DNA from: an uncultured Roseburia sp.
GTDB lineage: Bacteria; Bacillota; Clostridia; Lachnospirales; Lachnospiraceae
Length of the DNA: 50,754 bases
NCBI GenBank assembly: GCA_900548205.1
Contig: URJS01000008.1
Location: 1-50,754 of the forward strand
Direction of reading: 5' to 3'
Part shown: positions 26,001-32,962 of the stretch, piece after piece
How positions within the stretch are numbered: position 1 is the stretch's first letter
How the letters are laid out: each line of letters starts with the position of its first letter
Notes under the pieces: model-generated
Seen by the model: only the letters and a program-made list of their open reading frames with translations
What the model was told of the DNA's origin: nothing
Database searches by the model: none
Position numbers and translations under genes: made by a program

Positions 26001-26643
26001 TTGCCGGATGCTCCGGATTTAATGCGTGCGCACGGAATGCATGCACTGCCTCCATATTGCACATTTCCTTCAAATCTGCATAATCCCACTTCTCAATCTT
26101 CTGAATCTCATGAGAGGTACGGAAACCGTCGAAGAAGTTGATAAACGGAACCTTACCCTCAAGCGTTGCAAGATGTGCAACAGGGCTTAAGTCCATAACC
26201 TCCTGCGGGTTTGTCTCGCACAGCATAGCAAAGCCTGTCTGGCGGCAGGCATATACGTCGCTGTGATCACCAAAAATATTTAAAGACTGTGTTGCAACAG
26301 TACGTGCAGATACATCGAATACACACGGAAGCATCTCACCTGCAATCTTATACATGTTCGGGATCATCAGTAAGAGACCCTGAGATGCGGTAAATGTAGT
26401 CGTCAAAGCTCCTGCTGCAAGAGAACCGTGAACTGCTCCCGCTGCTCCTGCCTCTGACTCCATCTCTACAACCTTTACCTGATTTCCAAAGATGTTCTCC
26501 TGTCCTGCTGCGGACCACTGATCTACAGAGTCTGCCATCGGGCTGGAAGGTGTAATTGGGTAAATAGCTGCAACATCTGTGAACGCGTACGCTACATGAG
26601 CCGCCGCTGTATTACCGTCCATTGACTGTTTTGCTCTGGACAT
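23098..26643 (-). CDS. nifJ: Pyruvate:ferredoxin (flavodoxin) oxidoreductase
   Basis: Oxidatively decarboxylates pyruvate to acetyl-CoA and CO2 and reduces ferredoxin, the central step of anaerobic pyruvate use. At 1181 residues it is the usual single-chain enzyme. The N-terminal domain has DGNTAAAHVAYAFTDVAAIYPITPSSP. Two 4Fe-4S motifs follow around residues 690-760 (CIQCNQCAFVCSHA, CTGCGECITVCPTA). A further cluster motif begins CAGCAETAY, and the thiamine diphosphate site lies in GGDGWAYDIGFGG with Asn in MYSNTGGQ. The start has AAGGAGGAATAAGA upstream. It is a single-gene unit with its own promoter (26700-26728) and terminator. Confidence 0.97.
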   Translation of the reverse strand: MSRAKQSMDGNTAAAHVAYAFTDVAAIYPITPSSPMADSVDQWSAAGQENIFGNQVKVVEMESEAGAAGAVHGSLAAGALTTTFTASQGLLLMIPNMYKIAGEMLPCVFDVSARTVATQSLNIFGDHSDVYACRQTGFAMLCETNPQEVMDLSPVAHLATLEGKVPFINFFDGFRTSHEIQKIEKWDYADLKEMCNMEAVHAFRAHALNPEHPAMRGSHENGDIFFQHREACNTAYNELPAIVEKYMAKVNEKLGTNYDLFNYYGAEDAERVIVAMGSVNDVAEEVIDYLMSKGEKVGLVKVRLYRPWVAESFLKVLPKTVKKVAVLDRTKEPGALGDPLYLDVATTLREAGLDSIVLTAGRYGLGSKDTPPSSLFAVYKELENDAPKKRFTIGIVDDVTHLSLPEVKPAPITSAAGTVECKFWGFGGDGTVGANKNSTKIIGDHTDKYIQAYFQYDSKKTGGVTISHLRFGDKPIRSPYYINQADFVACHNPSYVTKGFKMVQDVKPGGVFMLNCQWTDEELDQHLNAETKKYIANNNIQLYTINAIDKAIEIGMGKRTNTILQSAFFKLANVMPIDEAVDFMKQAAKKSYGKKGDAVVEMNYKAIDAGVDAVHKVEIPASWANPAADPAPAELTGRPKTVKMVKELMNPISLMDGDSLPVSAFVENADGQFEHGASAYEKRGTAVTVPTWDAGKCIQCNQCAFVCSHATIRPFMLSEDEVKAAPSQIKLADTKPKAGEYKFTISVSPLDCTGCGECITVCPTAAIEMVPQESQAEEQPVFDYLVANVGKKPGMPADNTVKGSQFNQPLLEFSGACAGCAETAYARIITQLFGEQMYISNATGCSSIWGGPAATSPYTVNKDSQKGPAWANSLFEDNAQHGLGMQIGQSVLREQAIASVKKCAESEKASAELKAAFEKFTETKNDTRANAPATEALIAELEKAAAAGCPNAKAALEKKDYLGKKSVWIFGGDGWAYDIGFGGLDHVLASGDNVNVMVFDTEMYSNTGGQASKASNIGEVCQFAASGKEVGKKSLAEIAMSYGYVYVAQVALGANMAHTIKVIAEAEAYNGPSLIIGYAPCELHGIKGGMNHCQDEMKKAVAAGYWNLFSFNPALKAEGKNPFTLTSKPGDGTYQEFLNSETRYSRLSRAFPERAEQLFTASEEAAKERYEHLLRLVELYK

Positions 26644-26699
26644 TCTTATTCCTCCTTAATCATGCTTAAAATAGAGCGTCATATTACGACTTAATTCTG

Positions 26700-26728
26700 A
26701 TTTTAGCATTTAATTTGTCGATTGTAAA
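26700..26728 (-). promoter_or_regulatory. Sigma-A promoter of nifJ
   Basis: On the minus strand TTTACA (26723-26728), 17 bases, TAAAAT (26700-26705) with a TGC extended -10. The leader is about 50 bases and ends in a strong ribosome binding site. Confidence 0.75.
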
Positions 26729-26789
26729 GGTTTCCGCCTGTACGAAAACGCGTGCAATCTGAAAATTTCCGTCTCCTTTGCCGATTGGG

Positions 26790-26818
26790 TTGCAATTCTT
26801 TCTTTTTTTTAGTATGAT
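26790..26818 (+). promoter_or_regulatory. Sigma-A promoter of the ABC-F gene
   Basis: TTGCAA (26790-26795), 17 bases, TATGAT (26813-26818). The leader is about 70 bases. It is divergent from the nifJ promoter. I see no short leader peptide or attenuator in the leader. Confidence 0.65.
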
Positions 26819-26897
26819 ACGAATTAGTGTCTTGAGCAAAACTGCCGCGGCACAGTCTTTGAAATCATTCGTCATCAAACAGTTAGGAGAATAGCAA

Positions 26898-28538
26898 ATG
26901 ATCAGTGCAAGCAATGTAACGTTACGAATCGGAAAAAAAGCATTATTTGAGGATGTCAATATCAAATTTACCGAGGGCTGCTGCTACGGTCTGATCGGCG
27001 CCAACGGCGCCGGCAAATCAACCTTTCTTAAAATTTTATCCGGGCAGCTTGAGCCTACCGCCGGAGAGGTGATCATCACACCGGGGCAGCGCCTTTCTTT
27101 CCTGCAGCAGGATCACTTCAAATACGACGGTTTTACCGTTTTAGATACCGTTATTATGGGAAATAAGCGGCTTTATGATATTATGAAGGAAAAAGACGCT
27201 ATCTATATGAAAGAGGACTTCACGGACGAGGACGGCATCCGCGCCAGCGAACTCGAGGCGGAGTTTGCCGACATGGACGGCTGGAATGCGGAAGCGGACG
27301 CCGCTACCCTTCTAAACGGTCTTGGCATCCCGTCTGAGGAGCACTATAACATGATGGGCGATATGCCGGGCGCGCTGAAGGTAAAGGTACTTCTTGCACA
27401 GGCGCTTTTCGGCAATCCCGACATCCTGCTTTTAGACGAGCCGACAAACCATCTGGACCTCGACGCCATCAGCTGGCTGGAGGAGTTTTTGATCAATTTT
27501 GAAAATACCGTTATTGTCGTGTCTCACGACCGCTACTTCCTGAATAAGGTCTGCACAAACATCGCGGACATCGACTACGGCAAGATCCAGCTCTACGCCG
27601 GCAACTACGATTTCTGGTACGAATCCAGCCAGCTTCTCGTAAAGCAAATGAAGGAAGCAAACAAAAAAAAGGAGGAAAAGATCAAGGAGCTTCAGGAGTT
27701 TATCTCCCGCTTCTCGGCAAATGCCTCCAAATCCAAGCAGGCGACCTCCAGAAAGCGTGCCTTAGAGAAGATCCAGCTTGACGAGATCCGTCCGTCGAGC
27801 CGTAAATATCCGTACATCGACTTTCGTCCGAACCGCGAGATCGGAAACGAGGTGCTCACGGTGGAGGGACTTACCAAGACGATCGACGGCGTAAAGGTGC
27901 TTGACAATGTATCGTTTATTGTCGGTCACGACGACAAAATCGCATTTGTCGGAGGCAATGAGCTGGCAAAGACTACATTATTTAAGATTCTTGCCGGAGA
28001 GCTTGAACCGGATGCCGGCAGCTACAAATGGGGGGTTACGACCAGCCAGTCCTACTTCCCGAAGGATAACACAGAGATTTTTGATACAGACCTTCTGATC
28101 GTCGACTGGCTGACCCAGTTTTCCGAGATCAAGGATGCGACCTATGTGCGCGGTTTCCTTGGCCGTATGCTCTTTGCCGGGGAGGACGGAACGAAAAAAA
28201 TGCGCGTGCTTTCCGGTGGTGAAAAGGTGCGCGTGCTGCTCTCCCGCATGATGATCATGGGAAGCAACGTTTTGATCTTAGACGAGCCGACCGACCATCT
28301 GGATATGGAATCCATCACCGCGCTCAACAACGGACTGATCAAGTTCCCGGGCGTTGTTTTATTCGCGTCCCGCGATCATCAGGTTGTTCAGACTACCGCG
28401 AACCGTATCATCGAATTCCTGCCGGACGGCACATTTATTGATAAGGTTTCCAGTTATGACGAATATCTGGAAAATGACGAGATGGCGAGAAAACGCCAGG
28501 TTTACTCGATGTCTGCGGAAGAAGAAGGAGATAACTAA
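26898..28538 (+). CDS. ABC-F family ATPase, YbiT-like, with one degenerate ATP site
   Basis: A soluble protein of 546 residues with two ABC domains joined by a charged helical linker (about residues 245-290), as in ribosome-acting ABC-F proteins. Domain 1 has Walker A GANGAGKST (34-42), Walker B LLLDEPTNHLD and H-loop SHD (His210), but its signature reads MPGALKVK (156-163) in place of LSGGQ. Domain 2 has a normal signature LSGGEKVR (438-445) and Walker B (Glu463), but Walker A is GGNELAKTT (352-360), with Gly to Ala, and the H-loop is SRDH (Arg492). All three changes fall in one composite ATP site. I infer one active and one structural site. The ATG has AGGAG 8 bases upstream. It may protect ribosomes or tune translation; no antibiotic is indicated. 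Confidence 0.9.
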   Translation: MISASNVTLRIGKKALFEDVNIKFTEGCCYGLIGANGAGKSTFLKILSGQLEPTAGEVIITPGQRLSFLQQDHFKYDGFTVLDTVIMGNKRLYDIMKEKDAIYMKEDFTDEDGIRASELEAEFADMDGWNAEADAATLLNGLGIPSEEHYNMMGDMPGALKVKVLLAQALFGNPDILLLDEPTNHLDLDAISWLEEFLINFENTVIVVSHDRYFLNKVCTNIADIDYGKIQLYAGNYDFWYESSQLLVKQMKEANKKKEEKIKELQEFISRFSANASKSKQATSRKRALEKIQLDEIRPSSRKYPYIDFRPNREIGNEVLTVEGLTKTIDGVKVLDNVSFIVGHDDKIAFVGGNELAKTTLFKILAGELEPDAGSYKWGVTTSQSYFPKDNTEIFDTDLLIVDWLTQFSEIKDATYVRGFLGRMLFAGEDGTKKMRVLSGGEKVRVLLSRMMIMGSNVLILDEPTDHLDMESITALNNGLIKFPGVVLFASRDHQVVQTTANRIIEFLPDGTFIDKVSSYDEYLENDEMARKRQVYSMSAEEEGDN

Positions 28539-28572
28539 CAAAAAAGAGGGCATACACCCTCTTTTTTGTTGC
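28538..28572. terminator. Bidirectional terminator, ABC-F / NlpC-P60
   Basis: AAAAAAGAGGG and CCCTCTTTTTT form a stem with a 6-base loop directly after the ABC-F stop. The flanking A- and T-runs allow use by both converging genes. Confidence 0.85.
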
Positions 28573-28595
28573 TTATCAGCACCTTTGTCTCTCTT

Positions 28596-29921
28596 TTAGA
28601 AGATCCTGCGCACTGCGATGACCTCACGGTAAGTGACCGGAGACGTCAAGGTGATTCCCGTCCGCTCATTACTTGCATGAAGCAATGTATTATTACCCGC
28701 GTAAATTCCGATGTGTCCGCTGTAGCAGACAAGATCGCCCGGCTGTATCTCCGAGAGACTGACGCCGTAGCCGGCGCTCCTTTGCGCCGTTGAGTTGCGC
28801 GGCAGCTTCACGCCGAACGCCGCATATACGCTCTGCACAAATCCTGAACAGTCTGTGCCGTTCGTAAGGCTTGTACCGCCAAACACATATGGATTGCCTA
28901 AAAACTGCATTCCGTAATTAACAACTGCCTGTCCGTTAGAAACACTGCCCGCGGGAGCTGTATTTCCTCCCGTTCCTGCGTTATTTGACGCCGCAGAACC
29001 GGAGGACGGACGGGATGCTTTGGACTGTTCCTTCTTTGCCGCAGCCTGCTCCTTCTTCCGCTTTGCCGCTTCCTCTGCCTCACGCGCCCGTCTCGCTTCC
29101 TCTGCAGCCCTTGCTGCCGCCTGACGCTCGGCTTCCTCTCTGGCGAGACGTGCTTCCTCCTCTGCCTTTGATTCGGCATGAATATATTCCGTCGAAAGCG
29201 TCACATAATCCGTAGACACATAGCCGTCGCCCTCAACAGTCGATACCTTTACCCAGCCTTCTGTCGATTCATCCAATACAACCAGATCATCCCCCTCCGG
29301 CAGCATCGTAAGGATCCGTGCTTCCGTCGTAGGCTCATTTCTGACAAACAATGTCGTTGTCGTCACCGTCGCATAACGTGTGCTCACCGCACGCGCCAAA
29401 TTCTCATCGCCAACTACCACATACTCTGCTTTGACATATCCCTCAACGCTTCCCGATACGATTTTATACCAGCCGTCCTCTGTCGTCTCAAGCACCGTTG
29501 CCGCAGATCGATCGTAAAGCTTTCCGAGCACCTTGCTTTCCGTATTCGGAAGCGCGCGGACATTGACATAATGATTCACCTGCGCAATCGCGATATCTGC
29601 ATATTCTGACGCCACGACCGGAACCTCATGCTCCTCTGCCGTCGCTGTTTCTGCCTCTGTCTGCGCTTCCTCCACAGCTTCTGTGTCTCCAGCGCCCTCA
29701 GCTGTCACTTCTTCGCCCTCCAACGCGCGCACCGCTTTATTTCTCTGCTCCGCCTCCGCAGCAGCATTCTGCGTATTCAGTTCTTCTGAAAACATATGGA
29801 TTGCACCTGCCACCGGTCCGGCTGCACCCTTTCGCTCCGCGGCATTTATGTAATACCCTGTTGCTCCAAAGGCTATACTGCCCGCAAGCAGTATCGAAAG
29901 CAGCCTCATTCTCTGTTTCAT
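28596..29921 (-). CDS. Secreted SH3b and NlpC/P60 cell-wall hydrolase
   Basis: The 441-residue protein is exported: residues 1-27 form a signal peptide (basic start, LLSILLAGSIAFGATGY, then NAAE). Two bacterial SH3 domains follow (about 105-165 and 178-240; both contain VNVRALPN- or LFVRNEPT-type starts). A long Glu/Ala/Arg helical linker (about 250-295) and a Ser/Gly/Asn-rich stretch lead to a C-terminal NlpC/P60 domain. Its catalytic Cys is in GTDCSGFV (about residue 358) and the His in GHIGIYAG (about 404). It probably cuts peptidoglycan stem peptides in cell separation. GGAGG lies 9 bases before the ATG. A dyad CTTGTTAC...ATTACAAG (29958-29979) in the leader could be an operator. Confidence 0.92.
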   Translation of the reverse strand: MKQRMRLLSILLAGSIAFGATGYYINAAERKGAAGPVAGAIHMFSEELNTQNAAAEAEQRNKAVRALEGEEVTAEGAGDTEAVEEAQTEAETATAEEHEVPVVASEYADIAIAQVNHYVNVRALPNTESKVLGKLYDRSAATVLETTEDGWYKIVSGSVEGYVKAEYVVVGDENLARAVSTRYATVTTTTLFVRNEPTTEARILTMLPEGDDLVVLDESTEGWVKVSTVEGDGYVSTDYVTLSTEYIHAESKAEEEARLAREEAERQAAARAAEEARRAREAEEAAKRKKEQAAAKKEQSKASRPSSGSAASNNAGTGGNTAPAGSVSNGQAVVNYGMQFLGNPYVFGGTSLTNGTDCSGFVQSVYAAFGVKLPRNSTAQRSAGYGVSLSEIQPGDLVCYSGHIGIYAGNNTLLHASNERTGITLTSPVTYREVIAVRRIF

Positions 29922-30073
29922 TCTCTCGTTCCTCCAAACATCTTTTTTACTCTCGAACTTGTTACTGATTTATTACAAGTTTGTTTCATTTGTGTGATGT
30001 TTGAATTTTAACAGAGAAACTGACACAAATCTACAAGCAGATTCTTCCAATTAGAAATGCATGTCCTCACAAA

Positions 30074-30112
30074 CAACGGACATCACGCTTCGCGAGCCGC
30101 TCTTATGTCAAG
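30074..30112 (-). repeat. Single copy of repeat family B
   Basis: A 39-base unit starting ACAACGGACATCACGCTTCG and ending CTCTTATGTCAA. On the minus strand it follows the T-tract of the terminator of the CBS-ACT gene and begins TTGACATAAGAG. Confidence 0.8.
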
Positions 30113-30147
30113 AAAAAACGGTGTACAGGGAATTTCCCCATACACCG
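30113..30147 (-). terminator. Intrinsic terminator of the ung-CBS-ACT operon
   Basis: On the minus strand CGGTGTATGGGGA pairs with TCCCTGTACACCG, followed by TTTTTTCTTGACAT. It lies about 17 bases past the stop of the CBS-ACT gene. Confidence 0.85.
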
Positions 30148-30163
30148 CTGCTGGCACATAAAC

Positions 30164-30802
30164 TCAATTCTGGTCGTTATACTTAACGTCACGCACGTCA
30201 TAGCCACGGCGCTCCAGCGCACGTACTACGCGTTCAAAATCCGGCGCCTCCACACGCAGGAATATCTCGACAAGATCCAATACCTCTGTCGGTATGACCA
30301 TCATATTACAGATGTCCCCGCCCTCTTTTGAGATCAACTCACAGATTTTACCAAGCACTCCCTTAATATCATAGGTATAAATCGCCATCGAATTATGCTT
30401 ATTTCCAAATATTTTCTGATACTCCTTAAATACCGCCTGCTGTGTAACGATACCAAGAAGCACATTTTTTTCATTCGTGATGGGAATAAAACGAACCTTA
30501 GAGGTGATAAACTGCGCCGCAGCCTCCTCGATTCTTGTATTTTCACCAATCGTGTCAATCTTTGTTTTCATAAATTCCTCGACACGCTTGGCGACAAACT
30601 CCTCCTTTGTACCCTTAAAATTCTTAAAGTACTCCTCAAACATATACTGCTTTGACAGTACTCCCACAAACTCTCTGCCGTTTACGACCGGAAGGGACAG
30701 AAGTCTCTGCTCATCAATGATCTGCATTGCCTCCTCCACCGTGTTGTCCACGCTGATACACGCAATCCTGCTAAACGGCATCATAATTGCTTTTACTCTC
30801 AT
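30164..30802 (-). CDS. CBS-pair and ACT-domain protein (AcuB-like)
   Basis: The 212-residue cytoplasmic protein has two CBS motifs in residues 1-132 (MMPFSRIACISVDNTVEEAM... and MKTKIDTIGENTRIEEAA...) and an ACT-like domain in residues 140-205 (AIYTYDIKGVLGKICELIS). CBS pairs usually bind adenine nucleotides and ACT domains bind amino acids, so the architecture points to a sensor of energy and amino-acid state. No catalytic domain is present and the partner is unknown. It starts 12 bases after ung, with GGAGG 8 bases before the ATG, and ends the operon that includes hisH and hisF. Confidence 0.85.
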   Translation of the reverse strand: MRVKAIMMPFSRIACISVDNTVEEAMQIIDEQRLLSLPVVNGREFVGVLSKQYMFEEYFKNFKGTKEEFVAKRVEEFMKTKIDTIGENTRIEEAAAQFITSKVRFIPITNEKNVLLGIVTQQAVFKEYQKIFGNKHNSMAIYTYDIKGVLGKICELISKEGGDICNMMVIPTEVLDLVEIFLRVEAPDFERVVRALERRGYDVRDVKYNDQN

Positions 30803-30814
30803 ACTTGGTACCTC

Positions 30815-31492
30815 CTATATATTTTCAATCTGCCAGTCAATAGGTTCCACTCCATGCTCTGTAAAAAACTCATTCGCCTTGCTAAAATGCCTGCATCCAA
30901 AAAATCCACGGTATGCGGAAAGAGGACTCGGATGCGGCGCCTTTAAAATCAGGTGCTTCGGATTTGTCAGCATCGGTATCTTCATCTGTGCCGGTCTGCC
31001 CCATAAGAAATAGACAATCGGCCGGTCCTGCGCGTTGACCGCTTCAATGACAGCGTCTGTAAACTGCTCCCAGCCCTTTCCCTGATGTGAATTTGCCTGA
31101 TGGGCACGCACCGTCAGTACCGTGTTTAAAAGCAGCACACCCTGATCTGCCCATTTTTTCAGATAACCGTTATTCGGAATATAACAGCCCACATCCTCCG
31201 AAAGCTCTTTATAAATGTTCTGCAAAGACGGCGGTATCTCCGTTTGCTCCGGCAGCACCGAAAAGGATAAGCCATGCGCCTGATTGACATTATGATAAGG
31301 GTCCTGCCCTAACAAAAGCACCTTCACCTTGCTAAGCGGTGTAAAATGAAATGCGTTAAAAATATCATCTGCGGGCGGATAGATCACCGCCTTGCTGTAC
31401 TCCTCCCGCACGAACTGGTACAGTTGCCTGTAATAGGGCTTCTTAAACTCCGCTTCCATCGCCGGCAGCCAGTCATTTGTGATCATCGACAT
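30815..31492 (-). CDS. ung: Uracil-DNA glycosylase, family 1
   Basis: Removes uracil from DNA to start base excision repair. I choose the ATG at 31492, giving MSMITNDW (225 residues, the normal family-1 length), because AAGGAGG lies 9 bases upstream. The catalytic motif is LLLGQDPYHNVNQAHGLSFSV (key residues Asp64 and His67), then LLLNTVLTV, and the DNA-intercalation motif HPSPLSAYRGF near residue 187. It starts 22 bases after hisF and is followed by the CBS-ACT gene after 12 bases, so it is part of the same transcript. Confidence 0.96.
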   Translation of the reverse strand: MSMITNDWLPAMEAEFKKPYYRQLYQFVREEYSKAVIYPPADDIFNAFHFTPLSKVKVLLLGQDPYHNVNQAHGLSFSVLPEQTEIPPSLQNIYKELSEDVGCYIPNNGYLKKWADQGVLLLNTVLTVRAHQANSHQGKGWEQFTDAVIEAVNAQDRPIVYFLWGRPAQMKIPMLTNPKHLILKAPHPSPLSAYRGFFGCRHFSKANEFFTEHGVEPIDWQIENI

Positions 31493-31514
31493 CGCGCATC
31501 TCCTCCTTGTATCT

Positions 31515-32279
31515 TCATAGGCTTCGCACAGGCACACCCCGCCCTGCCAGATATTCCTTTAAATCTCCGATTTCCAGCTCCTTATAATGAAACAATGACG
31601 CCGCCAACGCCGCGTCTGCACCGCCCTCTGTCAGCACATCATAAAAATGCTCCTTTTCTCCCGCACCGCCCGATGCAATTACGGGAATCTCAACGCTCTT
31701 TGCAATCTGCCTCGTGAGGGAAACTTCATATCCGCATTTTGTTCCATCGCAGTCCATGCTTGTCAGCAGTATCTCCCCTGCGCCCAGCTGCTCTGCTTTT
31801 TTTGCCCAGGCTGCCGCATCCAGTCCGGTATCGATCCTCCCGCCGTTTTTATAGACGTTCCATCCGCTGCCGTCCGCACGCCTTCTTGCATCAATCGCCA
31901 CAACAACACACTGACTTCCAAATTGATCTGCCGCTTCCGAGATCAGAGCAGGACGGTCGATTGCCGCCGAATTTACAGAAATCTTATCCGCACCTGCACG
32001 CAGCAGCTCCTTAAAGTCGTAAACCGTCCGAATACCGCCGCCGACAGTAAACGGGATAAACACACGCTCCGCGACACGACGTACCATATCTGCCACCGTT
32101 TTGCGCGCATCCGCGGTTGCCGTAATATCAAGAAAAACCAGTTCGTCCGCGCCCGCCCTGTCATAGGCAGCCGCTGTCTCTACCGGATCTCCGGCATCCC
32201 TTAACGCGACAAAATTAATTCCCTTTACGACACGTCCATCCTTTACATCCAGACAAGGAATGATCCTCTTTGTAAGCAT
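31515..32279 (-). CDS. hisF: Imidazole glycerol phosphate synthase, cyclase subunit
   Basis: With HisH it turns PRFAR and glutamine-derived ammonia into imidazole glycerol phosphate and AICAR, linking histidine and purine synthesis. The 254-residue barrel has the catalytic Asp11 in IIPCLDVKDGRVVKG and Asp130 in VVVAIDARR, the phosphate-binding IASGGAG, and TVGGGIRT. GGGGAG lies 9 bases before the ATG. hisH is 33 bases upstream. The other his genes are not next to it. Confidence 0.95.
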   Translation of the reverse strand: MLTKRIIPCLDVKDGRVVKGINFVALRDAGDPVETAAAYDRAGADELVFLDITATADARKTVADMVRRVAERVFIPFTVGGGIRTVYDFKELLRAGADKISVNSAAIDRPALISEAADQFGSQCVVVAIDARRRADGSGWNVYKNGGRIDTGLDAAAWAKKAEQLGAGEILLTSMDCDGTKCGYEVSLTRQIAKSVEIPVIASGGAGEKEHFYDVLTEGGADAALAASLFHYKELEIGDLKEYLAGRGVPVRSL

Positions 32280-32312
32280 ACGAATGTCTCCCCGTTTTCA
32301 TACATCAATCAG

Positions 32313-32948
32313 CTATGCCGGCGCCGCTCCTTCTATCCTTGCAAAATTTTTTAACAGCTGAAGTCCCACGGCTCCGCTTTTTTCCGGATGAAACTGACAG
32401 GCAAAGATCTGATCCTTTTCTATGGACGCATGAATCTGCACGCCATATTCTGCGACTGCCTTTACGATCTTAGCCTCTTTTGCCTGTAAATAGTAGGAAT
32501 GCACAAAGTAGACATACGGCGGCTGTCCATGTGTACAGACGCCTTCCGAAAAAAGCCTTCCATTTCCACGCAGCGTCAGCGAATTCCAGCCGACATGCGG
32601 TACTTTTTTCCCATCCGTCTTTGGGATCCGGAGAATCCTCCCCTCCAAAATTCCAAGGCCCTCAACGCCGCCGCTCTCCTCACTGCCCTCAAACAAAAGC
32701 TGCAGCCCCAGACATATCCCAAGCATTGGCTTTCCACTTTCTGCAAACTCCCTGAGTATCCGGTCAAGCTCATATCTCTTTAGCTGCTGCATCGCCGTGC
32801 CGTAAGCGCCGACTCCCGGCACAACGATCCGGTCTGCCCGACTAAGCTCCCGGTAGCGCCGTGTGATCATACACGGCTCCCCCAGTGCCTGAAACGCTTT
32901 CTCCACGCTGTGCAGATTTCCTGCGTCATAGTCCAGAATCGCGATCAT
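32313..32948 (-). CDS. hisH: Imidazole glycerol phosphate synthase, glutaminase subunit
   Basis: Supplies ammonia from glutamine to HisF. I start at MIAILDYDAGNLHSV (211 residues, the usual length). A longer open frame extends upstream but runs into the preceding gene. The triad is present: Cys79 in MLGICLGLQLLF, and His187 and Glu189 in CQFHPEKSG. GGAG lies before the ATG. It begins 14 bases after the acidic membrane-protein gene, so translation may be coupled. hisF follows after 33 bases. Confidence 0.95.
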   Translation of the reverse strand: MIAILDYDAGNLHSVEKAFQALGEPCMITRRYRELSRADRIVVPGVGAYGTAMQQLKRYELDRILREFAESGKPMLGICLGLQLLFEGSEESGGVEGLGILEGRILRIPKTDGKKVPHVGWNSLTLRGNGRLFSEGVCTHGQPPYVYFVHSYYLQAKEAKIVKAVAEYGVQIHASIEKDQIFACQFHPEKSGAVGLQLLKNFARIEGAAPA

Positions 32949-32962
32949 ATCTTTTTCTCCAC

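Noticed and set aside
26684..26965. Minus-strand open frame between nifJ and the ABC-F gene
   Set aside because: It overlaps both divergent promoters and the ABC-F start, with no ribosome binding site or recognisable protein.
30815..32948. Treating hisH and hisF as surface-sugar amidotransferase paralogues
   Set aside because: Lengths and catalytic motifs match the standard histidine enzymes and no sugar-synthesis genes adjoin.
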